Assembly: GCA_034766995.1 (NCBI GenBank)
Contig: CM068317.1
Coordinates: 50,275,925-50,339,924, forward strand
Length of the DNA: 64,000 bases
Direction: 5' to 3'
Origin: Acanthacorydalis orientalis
Lineage: Eukaryota > Arthropoda > Insecta > Megaloptera > Corydalidae
Under the pieces are notes generated by a model that did not search any database, was not told the origin of the DNA, and saw nothing but the letters and a program-made list of their open reading frames with translations. Shown in pieces: positions 53,281 to 64,000 of this stretch. A program made the translations under genes and the position numbers. Each line of letters starts with the position of its first letter. The stretch's first letter is position 1.

Positions 53281-53350
53281 ATACATAGATATTATAAACG
53301 TATATATATATACATAGATATTATAAACGTATATATATATATATATATGC
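53281..53350. repeat. 27-bp direct duplication ending in (TA)n
   Basis: Two consecutive copies of a unit built on ACATAGATATTATAAACG separated by TA runs; the last copy runs into a TA array. Confidence 0.75.
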
Positions 53351-53813
53351 TTGTGTGCATGTCAATGTCATCAATATTGTTTCGTTGTAGTTGTGCAGGC
53401 ATTTTTTTACTGATCTACGACGATACATATGTAAAAACATAATAACGAAACGGCACCTATATCCGATGAACAACGATAAGAGATCCACATGCACACTATC
53501 TGCATGCTCTCTTCCTTGTTCGACGTGGATCGTCCGTTCGATTCATTATCCGAAAATTTCCACTGCCACTCGACAGCCGACGTGCGCGCCCGATTGTCGT
53601 CGTCTCTCTTTCGCACACGCGTCCGTCCGTCGGTCCGCGTCTGTCGCACATGAAATCGACGTCACGTAAACATCGGGGCATACGTACGTCAGTTGTTATG
53701 CTTCCAACTTCGCATTATTGTTCTCACAGTGGTTCAGATGGTCGAATCGCCCGTTCGCATTTACTGTAATTCGAACTGTTGTGGAAATATCGAGTGCGAC
53801 TCGTTGTTTAGCT

Positions 53814-54763
53814 ATGATAATAAGTGTTACGGAAGCCGTGTCAACTTGTACAGAAAGTCAAGAAAGTAATAGTGAAGCCATGCCTGCCATAATGAATAGT
53901 AGTAGTAGTATTAATTTGTAAGTATGAAAAAAATGTCACCTTTATTCTTATTCACTTCCATATGTTGTGCGTGCGCATGTGTTTTATCAATTACGTCGTT
54001 CCTGTTTTGTAAATATATATACGTATATTATCGTCGCTGCCTCCTCGTTCACGTCTCTTTGTTCCCGTGACGTTCTCGTTCGATGTGTGCGATTTACTTG
54101 TTTTTATAATCGCGTCGACAGCACGTACTCGTTCGCAATGTCTTCCGAGTTACGTTCGTGTACGCGACTGTAAATTCGAGTCCGAATGGAAAACGAACGG
54201 GACGTCGTGCGTGCGTGCGTGCGTGTCTGTTTGGCTGAGAGATAATAACGCTATCGGCGGGGTAAATTTCTCGTAGTACGAATGTCGGACGTGCACGCCT
54301 CCGCCGCTGACCTTTACTGTTTCCATGTGTAGAGAACAATCTAAGCGCTCGGCCGCCAGCAACGTGGAGGCGGAATGTTTCCGTTCGTCTCTGGGTGCCG
54401 GGCCTCTGTGGTGGTCCTGATGGGGCGGCGGTCCGATTGCGGCTACGGTGGGGACCGCCGGAAGCACCGACAGCGTGGGAGGCCGCTCTGATACCGTCGC
54501 CGCGTCGGCTCGTCGTCGCGATCCCGCCGGGCGCGCTCCCGGCGGGATCTAGAGACGCGTTCGTCGCGCTGCTCGAGTACGCGGAGGAGGAGCTCGACTG
54601 CGAGCACGTCGTCGTCGTCTTCTCGGCGTCTCGACCGGACCGCGGCGATCTCGTCCGCACGTTCATGTTCCTCGGACTGAACCCGGTGAACCCGACGAGC
54701 CCGCTGCTGCCGCGCGTCCTTCCGGCCGGTCACGTCGCGATGTCGTACAACGTCGAGCCGTAG
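53814..54763 (+). CDS. Oda: Ornithine decarboxylase antizyme, expressed by +1 ribosomal frameshift
   Basis: Exon 53814-53917 (donor TT|GTAAGT) joins 54333 onward (acceptor ccatgtgtag) in frame 0 to the stop TGA at 54418-54420. The frame-0 end GAGPLWWS just before TCC-TGA is the antizyme slip context. Shifting +1 reads Ser-Asp and continues 114 codons to TAG at 54761-54763. That part carries the antizyme core: VVAIPPGALPAGSRDAFVAL, LLEYAEEELDCEHVVVVF, DRGDLVRTFMFLGL and a final MSYNVE. Antizyme binds and inhibits ornithine decarboxylase, sends it to the proteasome without ubiquitin, and limits polyamine uptake; high polyamine raises frameshifting. The predicted 177 residues are shorter than most antizymes because the spacer between slip site and core is reduced. 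The start ATG is the first in frame, but exon 1 may begin further upstream. Confidence 0.92.
54415..54421 (+). promoter_or_regulatory. Oda: Programmed +1 frameshift site TCC-TGA-T
   Basis: The frame-0 codons read ggt gcc ggg cct ctg tgg tgg tcc tga. Skipping the T at 54418 yields GAT and opens the second antizyme frame. The UCC-UGA-U heptad and the Gly-Pro-Leu-Trp-Trp context match animal antizyme slip sites. Confidence 0.93.
54426..54460 (+). promoter_or_regulatory. Oda: Stem-loop 3' of the antizyme slip site (frameshift stimulator)
   Basis: CGGCGGTCC at 54426-54434 is perfectly complementary to GGACCGCCG at 54452-54460, giving a 9-bp GC-rich stem with a 17-nt loop, starting five bases after the UGA. 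Antizyme mRNAs commonly carry a 3' structure in this place. Whether it closes into a pseudoknot is not settled here. Confidence 0.7.
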
Positions 54764-57700
54764 ACCGCGCGTCCTTCGACGTGTCGGTCGAGGGTTTCGT
54801 GTCCGTACGTGTCGCGGCGCTCTCGACGTCCTCGGCGCCGACGTCGGTCGTCGCGCTTTTCGATTTCGAAAACGACGCCGCGTCTCTGTCCTCCTTCGAG
54901 CGCCGTGACCCCGGAGCCGTTACGATCGTATGCGCGTATGATAATCGTTTAGTTTTTAATTATGTATTCGACTTTTATTAGTTTTGATTCTATGTTGATT
55001 TTAAATGAAAACCGATAGTGTATCGTGTATCCGTGTATGATTTTCAATGAATATCGTTTCCTTTTCGTTCGCCGCCGTGCGCCGAGATGATTTTCGTCGC
55101 TTCTCGTCGACGTGTCGCCGGTCACGGACGGACTACGGCGCGCCCCGTCGTCACGGTCGATCGGGAAGTCTCTCGGCGACCGCCTCTTCGCTTAAAAACG
55201 TGTATGATTCGCTATCTCCGATACCTATCGATTTAGTCGCGTCGATCGGTTCGGGTTTTATGAAATCTTCTCGAGACGCTCTGTCGAGCGTCTCGTCCGT
55301 TGCGGTATTTTTCGAATCTTTACGGGTGTTTCGTTTTTCGACGTTTTCGTTCGACCTGAAAAGCAATGCTTTAAACACACCGTTTTGTATCGGGAGTTTT
55401 TCGGAAAAAGGAACGTTTTTTTCATTATTTTCATTTGCCCGAAGTAAGGTATATGTAAAAAAAGCTTCCTAGTTTCGTTTTAGAGCGTCTTTATATTTTT
55501 ATGCTTTGTCTTTTTTTTCAATCGGTGGTGTTCGAATTTATTTTTATACATCGTTCATAGTTTGTTTGAAAACAGCGGGGCGTAATACGTCCTTTATCGG
55601 TTCGATCGGGGAAAAATCCGATCGTGTGCACGTTCGGTCGAAAAATTACTCCGATGAGTCCGTCGTAAACAGGTCGGCACGGAGCCGTAGACAGACGACC
55701 GATAACACCGTTTAATAGCTAACGTGTTTTTCTTTTCGCCGAGTAGAAACGAAGATCGCTCGACGTTTCGGTTATCTTATTTGTAACGATAAATATGCAC
55801 GCGAACAAACGATCGCGAAGGATAATCCGACAGGTTTACGAAACTGAGCGTAGTTTCGTCTTTTTTCAATCTCGATATTCGAGTGCATATCTTTATCGAC
55901 GAAAAAAAATAATAATTGCGCGTCAGAAAGCGAGGTTCGACTATCGATCGTATCTGATATGTCGATCTGTCTCGTCGGTACGAATCGTATGTCGACGGTA
56001 TAAAAATAACACTGCGACTCGTGTAGCTGTTCTAACACATCGAAGGGTCCTAGGTTAATCCTTATTTATCTTGCGTGCGCCGGCTGAGATTTTCATCGAT
56101 CTTCCGGTAAAGATCGTAATTTATTCGTGGATTAATAATTTCATATTACCGTCTTTGTTCGACGCGTTTACATCCAAAAATGCAGTACGTCTGTCTGAGA
56201 AAAAATGTATCGTTTATCGTAATCGTTTGTTTACTCGGATAGTTTGTAAATGAATTGTCTGTCTATCGCCGTGTGTATGTAGAGTTCAGAGAAATATAAG
56301 TTTGAAAAACTTCTTTTACATAATTATTAATCTTATACTTCATAATGTAAACGCCATTATGTTTAAAACTGTCAGGTAAAATAAACAAGTAAATTATTCG
56401 GTGAAGAATTTTCAAACTTTGACCTGCGTGATGTTTTCAATAGGCCGTTGAATCCTATCATTTATGGATGTTTTTAACATTTGAAAGTATTATAATTACG
56501 TTTTAATACCATGAAAGTGGCTCAATAAAAAAACAAACAATCATATGTTCAGAATAGATATCGATATATATATATATATATACATATATATACATATATA
56601 TATATGTATGTATATATGAAACATACATTTAGTCTATAAATTTTTATTTGTCTTATTTTTATTCTTGTCCACATTAAAAAAGGAATAGTATTTTTGTATA
56701 CTCAACTAACATAGTTTGTATTTTTTATTCTATTGTATTATTTTCATATTTATTCATGTACTATTATTTTCTGTTCTGTAGATTATAAATTTGCATTTTA
56801 ATATTTAAGTTTCTCCTTCTTGTTATTGCATGGATTTCAGAAAAATAAACGTGAGGGTTAATGTAAATAAATATAATCAACAAATGTATTTTTCGTTTTT
56901 GTTTTTATTTATTTTAAAGATTCGTGCACGCGTACACGTCATTAAGGATAGGAATTAATTTATTTGTCGTAGATGTAGAGTAGGTAGAGTTTTTCTGTAC
57001 GCTTCGAGGACGACGGGTATCGCGATCGATGTGCGCATCGACGAACGAAAATGTTATCGAACACGTTCGACCGTATTTTTTTGTGCTTCGAGGAGCGGAA
57101 AGAATTCATTTGTGAAAATGCATTTCGTCACGGTCCGAACCGTGTTCGGACTATTTTTATCTTCGACGTCCGGACCGTGAACGCGTTCGAACGTTGCCCC
57201 GGTAGTAGTGATCTTAGTCCTCTCGAATTAGCCGGGCGCCCGTTCTCTACCGTTAGCTTCGGCACGGTGGCCGTTCGCAGGTAGGTGTCGAAGGCCTTTT
57301 CGATTTCTACCTGAATCTTCGACGTTTATCCGACGACGGCAGGCGTGTCCGGACTAGTAACGAAGCGGAGACGATCGAATTAAAAGGACGAACACCGCCG
57401 GGGCGACGCGTCGACAGGGTCACGGTCGAAAACGTACAGTTACGATCTCTCGAGTTTCCAGAAAGCCACGACCCGAATCGATCGTGTATATCGGTCAGCG
57501 TAAAAAGATTTTTATCGTATTTTGTGTCGACCCGAATCGCAGCACAAGACTAGTCGAACTACAAGACGCGGCTTCGTAGAACGACTGTGGAAAATCTCTC
57601 CGCCGCCGAGGTACACCTCGATCCACAAAACCGCCAGTAAATTCGAAACGCGTGCGAGTCGTTCGCCTCGGTACTCGTTTCGCGGAGTCCCAGATCTTTC

Positions 57701-58553
57701 GATTACACTGCGGCCACAAATTTTCGTCAGATCGATGCACGATTTAAAAATCTTATGATGTGAATGCGACACGCGGTATTTTTTTTTAGGCATTCCTATA
57801 AATCAGTATCGATTCTCGTCGCTGATCGGTTGCCGTACATCGCATTCGTTGATCTCGATAGTAACGGATATCGACGTTGTGTAGTTTGTGCATTGTACAA
57901 CTGCATGGATAGATAAAGCTGCACAGTTCGTCGTTACTATCCATCCTTATGTGTAAGAAGGTAGTGGGCTATCTCGAAATCTTGGCCGTTATCGGGGCCC
58001 GACGGCCTGTAAACATCCACGGCGACAAGGATCATACCGATAAGATCAAACCGTTATTCAAAACTCGCACAAAAACAATACTCTCCATCCTACGTGCAAA
58101 GTACTGTTCACGAGCAGCAACCAATCGGAGACGAAATCTAAATGCTGGAAAATTGGACAAGCGCGAAAAAGCAAACTTATGCCGCGGCATTTCAAAAATT
58201 GCGAGAATCGTGCCGCGCGCAATGTTAACTTGCCCCCCGCCCCCGGTCACCACGAACACCTGTACTGAACATTGTAAGTAAACATCAGTTTGTTGTGGGG
58301 TTATATAATGCCAACGATTTGTTAAATTTACAACCGAAGTTACTTTCATTGTTGTCTGTAGTAAACACGTGTGTAAATAAATTTAATCGTACACGTGCAG
58401 AATCATAAAGCTCGTGTATAATTTACGGCTAGACTCGGATGTTTGTTGTATGTATGTATTTATAAATTGTAAATAAATTACTCTGGTTACGAGTTTCGTA
58501 TTCAACGCGACGTTTATCGTAGACACGAATGAGTTGAATCCGAGATACGACAA
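54764..58553. other. Antizyme 3' UTR and intergenic region up to HINT1
   Basis: No recognisable gene. 54764-56400 is probably antizyme 3' UTR in part, with the first AATAAA at 56380-56385. 56400-56950 is AT-rich and contains a TA microsatellite. 57000-58500 contains scattered frames of 60-110 codons that match nothing I know. The HINT1 promoter should lie at its right edge; a TATATAA at 58302-58308 is the only TATA-like site noted, 250 bp before the ATG. Confidence 0.5.
56566..56619. repeat. (TA)n/(TACA) microsatellite
   Basis: Degenerate TA repeat with TACA and TGTA variants. Confidence 0.9.
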
Positions 58554-59103
<550 letters not shown>

Positions 59104-59148
59104 ACTCGCAGCGTTCCGAAAGCGGTCCGTACTCGCGCTCACGTCGAA

Positions 59149-59187
59149 AATAAATGTCGATCGTATTATAAAGTCATGTAAAATAAA
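59149..59187 (+). terminator. Two AATAAA polyadenylation signals after HINT1
   Basis: AATAAA at 59149-59154 and again at 59182-59187, the expected distance for a short 3' UTR. Confidence 0.75.
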
Positions 59188-59935
59188 AACTCTGTACCGC
59201 ATGTTATTTTCTTTATCGTTTCTCGTCGAGTCGCACGCGTCGGTGCCGTCGACCGAACGGATATCTCCGTGCCGTGCGTAGGAAAAGCTAGTGCACGGAG
59301 GGCCGGTGCGTTCGATAGGTCACGATATTGTTTTCGTGAGGCTTTCGATAGATAAAAATTCGAAACGGTTACCGCAGTGCGTATAACCTACATTTTCGTG
59401 TCGATTTAAATATTTGATTATCGAGTTCATACATAAAACTCGAGCGTTGTGATCGTAAGACTAACGAGAAAGATATTCAAATTGTAAAATAGACGATTGA
59501 GTTTATCGAAGTACGTATAATTAGCGGAACATGAAATTACGTACATTTATATCTTTGAGATAGTAGTTGCGACACTTTATGCAAACGAACTGCGTTTTTT
59601 TTTTAAAAAAAAAAAAAAGTTCGAGGTCGAAGGCCACCGCCTTCGCTCGCCCAAAACGACGAAATCTGAATAACAATCGTATTCGAGCGGTATCGAAACA
59701 GAAATGTAAAAAGTATTCGAAGACACGTGACATATGATCTAACATGAGTAGGAACCATTCGTTCGTTGCCGCTAGTTACTTCGACGACCAACGTTGAAAT
59801 GAAAAAATCTCTCGAAAGATCCTTTTCATCTGCCACACGTCGTTAAACACATGTAAAGTTCAATATCTATTTATTATGTAGTTTGTTTGGTCGGCGTGCA
59901 TTCTAATAATATTTGTTAAATTTACAGTTTGAACA
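59188..59935. other. HINT1-CDV3 intergenic region and CDV3 5' UTR intron
   Basis: No coding sequence is supported. The last part is an intron of the CDV3 5' UTR: the acceptor tttacag ends at 59927, eight bases before the ATG. A poly(T)/poly(A) tract at 59596-59618 is followed by a short GC-rich palindromic stretch. Confidence 0.55.
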
Positions 59936-60965
59936 ATGGCAGATCTAGACGATTTTTTCGCCAAAAAGGATCGAAAAAAATCAAAAAACGTAAAAAAATA
60001 TGCGACCGCGGATGAAATTGTTAAAAAACTAGAGGACACGGGAAAGAAACCGGATAAGCCGGGCAAGAAGGAGCGGTCGAACCAGGAGGGCGACGATACG
60101 GGAATGGAGAACCACGTAAGTTCGTTCGTGAATGTCGCTCGGTGTGTCAGAACGATGTAGGGTTAGGATTCGGCCACCATATTGATAACGTCGTTTCGAT
60201 GTTCGGCCGAGCGCTCGTGTCAACGTCTCGCCGTGTTTCAGGAACAGGACGAGTGGAAAGATTTCGAGGAAGAGAAGAAAGACTACAGCGGTTTGAAAAT
60301 AGGTCACCTGAGCTTGAACGCCGAGGGAGGCGGCAACGTCGAAGCTCGGAGTGATTCCGGCGGGCAGAGCGGAGGGGAGGCCGTCGGCGGATCCGAGAAG
60401 AACTCCGGCGGCGACGTCTCGCAGCAGGACGGCGGCAAGAGCACGGGACCGTGGAAGATCGTCCAGTCGAAGGTAATCTCTCTCGGCGTTCGCGACGCGA
60501 TTTCCGAACGCGTCCGAACGGCGTTTATTCCGCAGCCGCAGGTCGAACAGGCGGTCGAACCGCCTCCGCCGGTCGAACAGAAGTCCGGACCGACCGGTTA
60601 CGTCGCTCCGGCGCTACGCGGGGCCCGGCCGCAGCCGACGTCCCGTCTACGGTCGAAAGCCGCGCCGGACATCACGAACGAAGAGTTCTTCCCGACTCTG
60701 AGCGGCGGCAAACCGGAGACCGTCGGCGGCGCGTGGGGCAGGAAGTAAGTACGGCGCGCGATCGGTGGTCGTTTTCGACACGTTCTGACACGCTCCTATC
60801 GTGAACAGGCCGCGCGGCGAAGGCCCGTTCGAAGAGGTCCGCTACGGCAAAGCCGGTTCCGCACGACAGGCGGCGGACGTCCGGGGCTCCGGCGGAAGTA
60901 ACTCGCAGGGGCCGAAATTGATTCTCGGCAATCGATACAATACTCTCAGCAATAACGATAGCTAG
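59936..60965 (+). CDS. Cdv3: CDV3 homologue
   Basis: Four exons, 59936-60115, 60242-60472, 60536-60744 and 60809-60965, encode 258 residues, the same length as human CDV3. Landmarks in order: MADLDDFFAKKDRKKSKN at the start (Asp-Asp/Asn-Phe-Phe-Ala-Lys), EQDEWKDFEEEKKDYSGLKI, a Gly/Ser-rich middle, STGPWKIVQSK, GPTGYVAPALRGARP, ITNEEFFPTLSGG, FEEVRYGK and LILGNRYNTLSNND at the end. CDV3 is a cytoplasmic, largely disordered protein conserved in animals; its biochemical role is unknown. Intron 2 is only 63 bp, a multiple of three and without stop, so retention would insert 21 residues. The ATG is preceded by a 5' UTR acceptor. Confidence 0.92.
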
Positions 60966-63039
60966 TGACTCGATCCGCGATCGAGGCGCAGGTAAAGGCG
61001 TGCGGACGAGTTTTATCCCGTTCGCCGTACGGACTGTGTCGGACTTTGCCGTTTAGCTAGGCGTGTTTACTACGTGCTCGTGCGCGTCCGCCTATCGAGC
61101 GATCGAGTGCTTTTCAGGGTGTCACGCCTACCTACATATTATACATATTGAAAAAAAAACCCGCACGAGGTACCGTGTTTCGTGATATCGATATTGATGG
61201 TTTCTTACGTCGTCGTTCCCGGTCGACATGTCGGATTTGGAACGAGCGATTCGATCCGGACCGCGATCGATCGGAATTTTCGTTCGTTCTCTTCGCCGGC
61301 GTCTCGATCGTCGGAGACGTTTCGACGGAAAGGAACGACGTGTTTCGATTCCGCGAGCGAAAAGTCTTTCTTGTCCGTCTCCTTCTTTTTTCTTTAAAGA
61401 GCGGTGTTTTCGGACGAAACCGCCGACGATACGGATCCGAACGCGTCCGCTTTTCGTATCGCGCGTCTCCGTAGAACGGCGAACGTAACGATCGGAACGC
61501 GTCCGATCCGACGCGACGCGCGTTCGTCCGACGCGGCGATACGATCGGGACGCGACGCGTCGATCGTCGTCCCGGTTCCGACGGGGCGGTCGTAAATACG
61601 TTTCGACGGCGTCGAGGCACGAGAATAGACTCGATACGGTCCGGGCGCCGTGGCCGAATTCGCTTTCACGAGCGGATCCGAGTTATCCGCTCGAATTTTT
61701 TCAAACTCGACATGTCGATACGCTCGTTCGGGCTTGTACGTTTTTTTTTTAATTTTCGTATCGTATAGAGGCCGTTCTCATCCCGACGTTTTGACCGAGA
61801 GTAAACCTACTACCGTACGTAACCGAACGGGGAGAAGATAAAACGGATGACCAGAACTCATTCGTCGTATGTTTATGAACTCTAGTAAAAAAAGAAAAAA
61901 AAACGTAACGAGGAACCTCGAATATAATATATCAAAACGTAGCCATTATATAATATATGTATACATATATATACGTGTGCGCGTGCGTGTGCGTGTATAT
62001 ATATATATACACGCACACACAGGTACGCACGCACGCATAAATAAGAACAAAAATTTAAAAAAAAAGTACATTTTTCGAGAAACTTCTGTTAGTAACGATG
62101 AACGACGAGCCGAACGGTTTATTTTTTATATATATGTCCGTCGATTTAGAGAATCGTCGAATCGATGTATTCATTTGGAACCTATTCAAGTATTTACGTT
62201 CCGTTACGGAACCGTGCGTATACACGAATGAAATTACACTATGTCCTTCATGTTTATGTATGAAAAACTAAAACGATAATAAAGGAATCAAAACGAGCGT
62301 TGATATTCAATTGTATGTGTTTAGAGTCGACTCTGTTGCCGAGGCGGACGGTGCTTTTTATCGGTCGGGTTCCGTCGCGGAGACGTTTCGTTTTTTTTTC
62401 GTCTTTCGTCGCCGAACGTTTTCGTATCGCGCGCGTACGCGAAACAGTCCGTACGTATACGATCGCGTGTGGAGCGCGAGCCGGGGACGGACGGCCGATC
62501 GGAGAAAGTCCGAAGCGAGTCGGTCCGCGCTCGGACGGCGGCCGGATCCGTCCGATATCGACGTCGGCCGTCCGAGCGTTCCGCGAAGAAAAAGTCGATA
62601 CGGTTTCGTGCGTCGCCGCGAAACGAAACGCGGTCGAATCCGTACGCTCGTGATCGTCGTCGTCGACGATTAAAAACAGAAGTCACGTTCGATCCGGCGA
62701 TGGTTTTCGATCGTCGAGAGCGTCGCTCTCGCGCGGTACGGTCGGATACGGATCGAACTCGTGATCGGATCGTTTTCGGAAGCGACGGACGGATACGGAA
62801 TAGCGTTTAGAAAAAGTGATCGAGAAGCATGTCTGATTATTTTTTCAAATTGATGTGGAATAATAACACGACAATAAAAAAAAAACATTGAAAAAGTTTG
62901 TTTGCACAGCCTCCTTTATGATATTATCCCGAACACACGTGTTTTTTTTTTATTTTGTTTTATTCTTTGTCTCCGTTACGTTCGACGCGTGTGTTTTTTT
63001 TCGTTCCCTTCCGTTTCGCGTCTCCGTTTTCCTCGACAG
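60966..63039. other. CDV3 3' UTR and intergenic region
   Basis: No gene is supported. The sequence is TCG-rich with many short overlapping frames in all six directions, typical of this genome's GC-rich noncoding DNA. An AATAAA at 62278-62283 is the first clear signal after the CDV3 stop, which would make a 1.3-kb 3' UTR. A small TA/GT array lies at 61955-62030. Confidence 0.45.
62278..62283 (+). terminator. Candidate polyadenylation signal AATAAA (CDV3)
   Basis: First AATAAA found downstream of the CDV3 stop codon; it is distant, so assignment is uncertain. Confidence 0.35.
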
Positions 63040-64000
63040 GACGTTCGCAGGACCGGCTAGCCGATCTTCCGCATCGAACGGGGAGAACGCCCGCCGACGA
63101 CGTGAACGTAACCTTTCAGGTACGTAGCACGTTCCGTCGCAGGCGGCAGACGTCGAACGTTTGATCGCGAGACGTTATTTTTTTCGTATCGCCGAACGCG
63201 GTGCTCGCGCGTACTAGAGATCCGTTTCGTATTTCCGCCACCGCTTCGATCGGATCGCGCGTCGAAGTCATCCGCGTGAAATCGCAAACGAGCCTGATCG
63301 CGCGCGGAGGCCGTGACGCGCGAAAGGGCGTCGCCGTCGTCGACAGTAGCTCGACCGGACGGACGAACCCGGTCGCCGTGCTCGGCAAACGCCGAAACCT
63401 CGTGAGCGATGACGACGGCGTGTGTCCGTGCAGCGGCTCGGCGACGCCTCCGCAGACCGAGAGGTTCGAGAAGATCTCTGCGTTTCGTCGCCACGCGGCG
63501 ACCTCCGCTACGTCGTGCGGTCGGCGGGCGTGTGCGCCGAACGTACGACGCGGCCGAGCACAGCGAGAACGCGTCCGTTCGTGCGCCAGGAAGAGCGGCC
63601 TCGTCGTCGAGTACTCTCGAGACGCGAGCGGTTCGGGCCGTCATCGCCGAAGAACGAAAAACGATAGGACCGGCGGTCGGCAGGAGGGACGTTCTCTACC
63701 TCCTATCGTAAGAGGCGCGAGACTCCGAACCCGCGTCGAGTCGTCGGTGCTGTTGCCGGGATGTTTCGATGGCCCCGCGATGAAAACCGAACGGCGTGTG
63801 AGCGAGGGGATCGTCGGCGGAGGGTGTAAATCGAAAAACCATCCGAGCACGAACGACAGCGGTCGCGTCGTCGAACGACAGCGCGGGACCACGTCGAAGG
63901 GGTGGCCGCGTATTGAAACCGTCGTCCGGCTGTATTCGATCTCGATCCCGCACGCCCGCCACGATCCTTCCGTATCTGTTTTCAGCGAGAGTACAATGGG
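63040..64000 (+). CDS. Possible 5'-incomplete gene fragment running off the window
   Basis: Three plus-strand splice signals suggest exons. The stretch 63040-63119 lies between ttttcctcgacag and TTTCAG|GTACGT (one frame reads DRLADLPHRTGRTPADDV). An exon of uncertain start ends at 63707 (CTATC|GTAAGA), with a frame reading VRAVIAEERKTIGPAVGRRD then VLYLL. An acceptor tatctgttttcag at 63985 is followed by CGAGAGTACAATGGG. Joining 63707 to 63986 restores the frame (LLS then ESTMG). I do not recognise the product. The exon boundaries between 63120 and 63600 are unresolved. Confidence 0.28.

Larger units (their letters stand above)
52014..53729. other. AT-rich intergenic region between mRpL18 and antizyme
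   Basis: No gene is seen. The first 1.3 kb is unusually AT-rich compared with the GC-rich flanks and contains two long (TA)n arrays. A 27-bp duplication lies near 53281-53340. The promoters of mRpL18 (-) and antizyme (+) should lie at its two edges. Confidence 0.6.

Noticed and set aside
57949..58349. Frames of 105-110 codons on both strands upstream of HINT1
   Set aside because: Neither resembles a known protein, they overlap each other, and the position fits a promoter region.

Overview
The window is insect nuclear DNA: short exons with GT-AG introns, long intergenic and intronic stretches crowded with (TA)n microsatellites, CpG-rich coding sequence dominated by TCG/ACG/GCG/GAC-type codons, and degraded mariner and non-LTR retroelement copies. 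The mariner relics carry a transposase start of the kind common in ant and bee genomes, so I infer a hymenopteran or similar insect; this is not proven by the sequence.

Layout. 1-21 kb: no gene that I can support; AT microsatellites, a 25-bp minisatellite and one non-LTR retroelement tail. 21-46.2 kb (+): the 3' part of an unconventional myosin XVIII gene. It comprises the end of the motor, an IQ motif, the neck and the coiled-coil tail, in nine exons from 28434 to 46201. Two very large single-exon reading frames (21042-23309 and 38426-43207) lie in its introns on the same strand. Each ends at a phase-0 splice donor, and the tail exons start in phase 0, so they look like alternative first exons for motor-less isoforms. 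48959-50749 (+): an intronless BED zinc-finger protein derived from a Hermes/hobo-type hAT transposase with degraded catalytic residues (DREF-like candidate). 52013-51205 (-): mitochondrial ribosomal protein L18, tail-to-tail with the hAT-derived gene. 53.8-54.8 kb (+): ornithine decarboxylase antizyme with its +1 programmed frameshift site and a downstream RNA stem. 58554-59103 (+): HINT1, complete in two exons. 59936-60965 (+): CDV3 homologue in four exons. 63-64 kb: splice signals suggest a further plus-strand gene running off the window end.

The genes do not form one pathway. Most are housekeeping genes (mitochondrial translation, polyamine control, a purine nucleoside phosphoramidase, CDV3) next to a large cytoskeletal gene. 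The motor exons expected upstream of 28434 were not found, so they must lie before base 1 or be absent from the isoforms encoded here. The most interesting points are the nested giant N-terminal exons of the myosin locus and the domesticated transposase.
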